DNA of 8,451 bases from Candidatus Altarchaeota archaeon (GTDB taxonomy: Archaea; Altiarchaeota; Altiarchaeia; JAFGQM01): assembly GCA_016935655.1 (NCBI GenBank), contig JAFGQM010000051.1:1-8451 (forward strand). The letters run 5' to 3'. Of this stretch, positions 5,990-8,451 are shown one piece after another. Numbering within the stretch: position 1 is the first letter of the stretch; each line of letters starts with the position of its first letter. The notes beneath the pieces were generated by a model that worked only from the letters and a program-made list of their open reading frames with translations, made no database searches and had not been told where the DNA came from. A program made the translations under genes and the position numbers.

Positions 5990-6775
5990 TTAGCGTATGT
6001 ACCTCATGATGTCGTCATCGGTGGATTTTTTCTGTATGGCCGCCAGCTCCAGGGCCTCCATCTGCTCCTGCTGGAGCTTCTGTATCTTCTCCAAATCCTT
6101 CTCGGTCTTCTTGGCCCTCTTCTCCAGGTCGGCCATGCCCACCCTTAGGTTCAGCACCTGGGCGAGCTTCTCCAGCAGGACCTTGGCCGCCTTCGCGTCC
6201 ACCACCTGCCCCACGGTCTCGCCCATGAGGCAGACGCCGTCTATGCCCCTGACCTTGCCCAGGCCAAGCAGGAGGCCGGAGGCTCCGAATATGCCCCCTC
6301 CGCCCCGGTTCCTGAATATGATGCCCTTCTTCTCGATAATGGCGACCAGCTTCTTGTCGGTGGCTGCCCCATAGACCTTGGGCTCCTTGGCCACCTTCCC
6401 GGTCCCAAGGCCGCCCATGGTGTAGATGAGCTTCACCTTGATTTCTTCGAGGACATCAAGTATCTTCCCGGTTATCTCATACTGCGACTCCGGGGTCAGC
6501 CCCTGGAAGTCGCCTGCGACTATCACGAAGTCCCTGCCCTTGTCCTTGAAATGGTAGAAGTCGTTCTTGACGAGGCGTACGGTACCGTCGTCTTGCACTA
6601 TGACCTGGGGTGGGAAAGAGGGAGAGTACAGCTCGCAGAACTTGACGGCCTTCATCTCGCTCAATAGATGGTCAGCCGCCAGCTTGCCGACCAGACCTAT
6701 GCCAGGCAGGCCCTCGATTGCAATCGGGTTTTTGAGCTTCACGCGTTTAAGGAGATTGATCTGCGTTTCGTTCAT
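5990..6775 (-). CDS. PAC2-family proteasome-assembly chaperone homologue (PbaB-like)
   Basis: A 261-residue cytoplasmic protein of the archaeal PAC2 family, related to eukaryotic proteasome assembly chaperone 2 and archaeal PbaA/PbaB. Motifs are EGLPGIGLVGKLAADHL (21-37), GGLGTG followed by EPKVYGAATD (121-140), a glycine-rich GASGLLLGLG (164-173) and CLMGETVG (182-189). Residues about 214-248 are predicted coiled coil, followed by a charged tail ending MRYIR. The tail tyrosine is third from the end, so it does not meet a strict HbYX proteasome-docking motif (hydrophobic, Tyr, any residue at the terminus). Whether this copy assists proteasome assembly or has another ATP-independent scaffold role cannot be told; archaea often carry more than one paralogue. 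It has its own TATA-like box 25 bp upstream of the ATG. Confidence 0.88.
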   Translation of the reverse strand: MNETQINLLKRVKLKNPIAIEGLPGIGLVGKLAADHLLSEMKAVKFCELYSPSFPPQVIVQDDGTVRLVKNDFYHFKDKGRDFVIVAGDFQGLTPESQYEITGKILDVLEEIKVKLIYTMGGLGTGKVAKEPKVYGAATDKKLVAIIEKKGIIFRNRGGGGIFGASGLLLGLGKVRGIDGVCLMGETVGQVVDAKAAKVLLEKLAQVLNLRVGMADLEKRAKKTEKDLEKIQKLQQEQMEALELAAIQKKSTDDDIMRYIR

Positions 6776-6796
6776 GGGTGTATTTCAGATTCGAAG

Positions 6797-6804
6797 GTTA
6801 AAAA
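6797..6804 (-). promoter_or_regulatory. TATA-like box of the PAC2-family gene (leaderless start)
   Basis: Minus-strand TTTTTAAC is centred about 25 bp before the ATG at 6775 and abuts the MinD stop codon at 6805. The position predicts a leaderless transcript for the PAC2-family gene, possibly continuing into Endonuclease Q. Confidence 0.5.
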
Positions 6805-7647
6805 CTATTCCCCTTTTATCTGCTTTAGTTGCCCCTCCAGCTCCTGCACCCTCTTCTTCAGCTGTTTCTCCTTGCTGGCCCTCCTGCCCAAACCCAGCCT
6901 TGTGAGGAACCTACCCCAGAAGGACGATCTAGGCTGGGCACCGACCAGGGAGCCCGCCAGCTTTTTGAATTCCAGCGCTGCCTTGGAGTTGGGGCTGTAA
7001 AAAACGACCGGGGACTTCTGCGAAAGCGCCTCCGCGACTCGGTCGTCCTCTGGTATGACCGCCAGTATATCCAGGCCGAGGGTCTCCGATATGTTCTCCA
7101 GGGCCAGCTCGAAGCGCTTCCCCTTAAAACGGTTGACAACGACCCCCCTTATCCGGGCTTTGAGGCGGGATGCCATCTCGACTGCCTTGAAGCTGGCGCT
7201 CATAGTGGGGTAGTCGGGGGAGGTTATGAGCAGCAGCTCGTCTGAGGTCTCCATTATGGAGGCCAGGTCCGGGCCCAGGGTGGGGCTGGAATCGATTAGT
7301 ATGAAGTCATACTCCCTAAGGACGTTCTTCAGCCTATGCTTGAGCTCACTAAGGTCGGCCTTCTGCTCCGAAAGGGGGGTCAGCACCAGGTGGAGGCCGC
7401 TGTCGTGGACGAACACCGCCTCGGTTATCGGCACAGCGTCCTTGAGGACATCGAAGAGGGTTATGTCCGGGAACGGCTTGTCCAGGTGGAACCCGAGGTT
7501 CGGGACGCCAAGGTTCGCATCGATGACCAGGACCCTCTTCTTGAATTCCTCGGCCAGGGAATAACCCAGGTTGGCGGTTACCGTGGTCTTGCCAACCCCT
7601 CCCTTAATAGAAACCACGCCTATTATTCTCGCACTCCCGTCAGCCAT
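6805..7647 (-). CDS. minD: MinD/ParA-family ATPase with C-terminal amphipathic and coiled-coil tail
   Basis: A 280-residue deviant-Walker P-loop ATPase. Residues 15-22 are KGGVGKTT with the signature lysine K15. Residues 43-56 (DANLGVPNLGFHLD) correspond to switch I, and LIDSSPTLG is the Walker B/switch II region. MinD-type proteins dimerise on ATP and bind membranes or partner proteins to position cell structures; archaeal MinD homologues act in polar positioning rather than with MinE. The tail is unusual. Residues 242-256 (SFWGRFLTRLGLGRR) look like a membrane-targeting amphipathic helix, but instead of ending the protein they are followed by a Lys/Glu/Leu-rich coiled-coil segment at 259-280. 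A G-rich stretch AGGGGGAT lies just before the ATG and may be the ribosome site. The upstream gene encodes a membrane protein 37 bp away, a plausible partner. Confidence 0.9.
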   Translation of the reverse strand: MADGSARIIGVVSIKGGVGKTTVTANLGYSLAEEFKKRVLVIDANLGVPNLGFHLDKPFPDITLFDVLKDAVPITEAVFVHDSGLHLVLTPLSEQKADLSELKHRLKNVLREYDFILIDSSPTLGPDLASIMETSDELLLITSPDYPTMSASFKAVEMASRLKARIRGVVVNRFKGKRFELALENISETLGLDILAVIPEDDRVAEALSQKSPVVFYSPNSKAALEFKKLAGSLVGAQPRSSFWGRFLTRLGLGRRASKEKQLKKRVQELEGQLKQIKGE

Positions 7648-7650
7648 CCT

Positions 7651-7658
7651 ATCCCCCT
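7651..7658 (-). promoter_or_regulatory. Possible Shine-Dalgarno site for the MinD gene
   Basis: Minus-strand AGGGGGAT ends three bases before the ATG at 7647. It is only a partial match to the GGAGG-type archaeal site. It is the only clear purine-rich ribosome-site candidate before a gene here, fitting translation from a transcript begun upstream. Confidence 0.35.
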
Positions 7659-7684
7659 AGATTTTGAAACTGGTTGAACAAAAA

Positions 7685-8451
7685 TCACCTTCTTATGGAC
7701 CTCGCAATGACCTCCAGCTCCTTTCTCTCCAGTAGCCTCCTCACAGCCCTCGGCGGTCTCCTGAGTATCAGCACCGACAAGACTGTTATCAGCATGATCA
7801 AGGCAATTATGACCAGGCTCAGATCCATTGTATAGACGGCCGGCATAGAAAGCCCGGCTGCCCTCTCCACAGCCTCTTTTATATCCTGCCTGGCCTGCTC
7901 CATCTTCTCCCTGGCGGCATTGTAGTTAAAAGCGTTCAGATAGACCGCCGCACGTTCCAAACCCCCCCGGGCGGAGTCCAGAAGGGGGAGAACCCCGCTG
8001 ACATCTACCCCGCCCGACTGTTTCTTGAGCACCTCCGCCTCTAGGTCCTTCAATATGTCCAGGGCGTTTTCTATCTCCCTTGTGAGTATGTCGAACTCGA
8101 GGAACTCCGGCTGGGCTTCCATCTTGCCTACCTCCAAGTAGAAGGAGCCACTTGCGACCTCGAAGCCGCTGGTCTTCGCTATCACCCTGAACTTGTACCT
8201 CCCCGGAGCAAGGCTCTTGGGGACGTCCAGCTCGAACACGAACATCGCGTTTGAGCCCTGGTCCAGGAGCGGGACCTTGGAGGGCACTATGGAGGTCGGT
8301 GGGAATATCCCCTCCACCGATAGCGAAAGGTCGTAGACCTCTACCTGCCCCGAGTTCTGAAGTATTACTGAGACCATCCGTTTTTCACCTGTATACACGC
8401 TTATGGATTCAGGGAGGTTGAGGAACACTATTGTGGGCGGGTGAAGCTCAC
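7685..8451 (-). CDS. Membrane-anchored surface protein, C-terminal part (runs off right edge)
   Basis: I do not recognise a named family. The open frame continues to the window edge without a stop; the GTG at 8428 is not a convincing start because codons upstream of it (ELHPPTI) read as the same beta domain. Numbering from that GTG, residues about 1-100 form an Ig-like beta sandwich of the CARDB/NEW3 kind (VYTGEKRMVSVILQNSG, later APGRYKFRV). Residues about 110-195 are helical and charged, probably a stalk. Residues 203-222 (LSLVIIALIMLITVLSVLIL) are a single TM segment, and the last 25 residues are Arg-rich. The topology should be N-terminus outside, tail in the cytoplasm. The MinD-type gene follows after 37 bp, so the basic tail could contact it; that is inference. 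There is no signal peptide in view because the N-terminus is missing. Confidence 0.8.
   Translation of the reverse strand, partial: ELHPPTIVFLNLPESISVYTGEKRMVSVILQNSGQVEVYDLSLSVEGIFPPTSIVPSKVPLLDQGSNAMFVFELDVPKSLAPGRYKFRVIAKTSGFEVASGSFYLEVGKMEAQPEFLEFDILTREIENALDILKDLEAEVLKKQSGGVDVSGVLPLLDSARGGLERAAVYLNAFNYNAAREKMEQARQDIKEAVERAAGLSMPAVYTMDLSLVIIALIMLITVLSVLILRRPPRAVRRLLERKELEVIARSIRR

Noticed and set aside
8426..8428. GTG as the start of the membrane protein
   Set aside because: The frame stays open to the window edge, and residues just upstream continue the beta domain. A surface protein should also begin with a signal peptide, which is not found here.

Overview
The window reads as a chromosomal segment of an archaeon, probably euryarchaeal-like; lineage cannot be fixed from sequence alone. 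Supporting signs are an Endonuclease Q (PHP-type DNA repair nuclease), a PAC2-family proteasome-assembly chaperone homologue, a MinD-like ATPase, A/T-rich TATA-type boxes about 25 bp upstream of start codons (leaderless transcripts), and an archaeal AAA_14/DUF4143 ATPase. Every convincing gene lies on the minus strand, so transcription runs from high to low coordinates. No RNA gene, CRISPR array or insertion sequence was seen. Genes are tightly packed and the longest gap is about 110 bp.

Right part (8451 to 4712), housekeeping-like: the C-terminal part of a membrane-anchored surface protein (extracellular beta domain, helical stalk, one TM segment, short basic cytoplasmic tail; its start lies beyond the right edge), then a MinD/ParA-type ATPase with an unusual C-terminal amphipathic plus coiled-coil tail, a PAC2-family protein, and Endonuclease Q. 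The membrane protein and MinD are 37 bp apart and may be co-transcribed. The PAC2 gene seems to have its own leaderless promoter.

Left part (4679 to 1), accessory-like: a large secreted protein (1071 aa) with signal peptide, MopE-like Cys/Asp motif, heparinase II/III-like polysaccharide-lyase region, Cys-rich motif and a C-terminal dockerin-type duplicated calcium-binding domain. Its DNA is a mosaic. The two ends are GC-rich like the neighbouring genes, whereas the enzyme core (about 2200 to 4310) is clearly AT-rich, which suggests a foreign enzyme framed by host secretion and docking modules. Next comes an AAA_14/DUF4143 ATPase whose promoter region holds a 30-bp dyad at the predicted transcription start. 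Last, at the left edge, is the beginning of another gene whose first 29 nt and the 10 nt upstream are identical to the 5' end of the secreted lyase gene.

The most interesting reading is that this organism has a family of secreted dockerin-type proteins made from a reused promoter/signal-peptide cassette and a dockerin tail around exchangeable cores, with a regulated ATPase gene lying between two members. The cassette identity and the composition mosaic are visible in the sequence; the family-wide exchange mechanism is inference.
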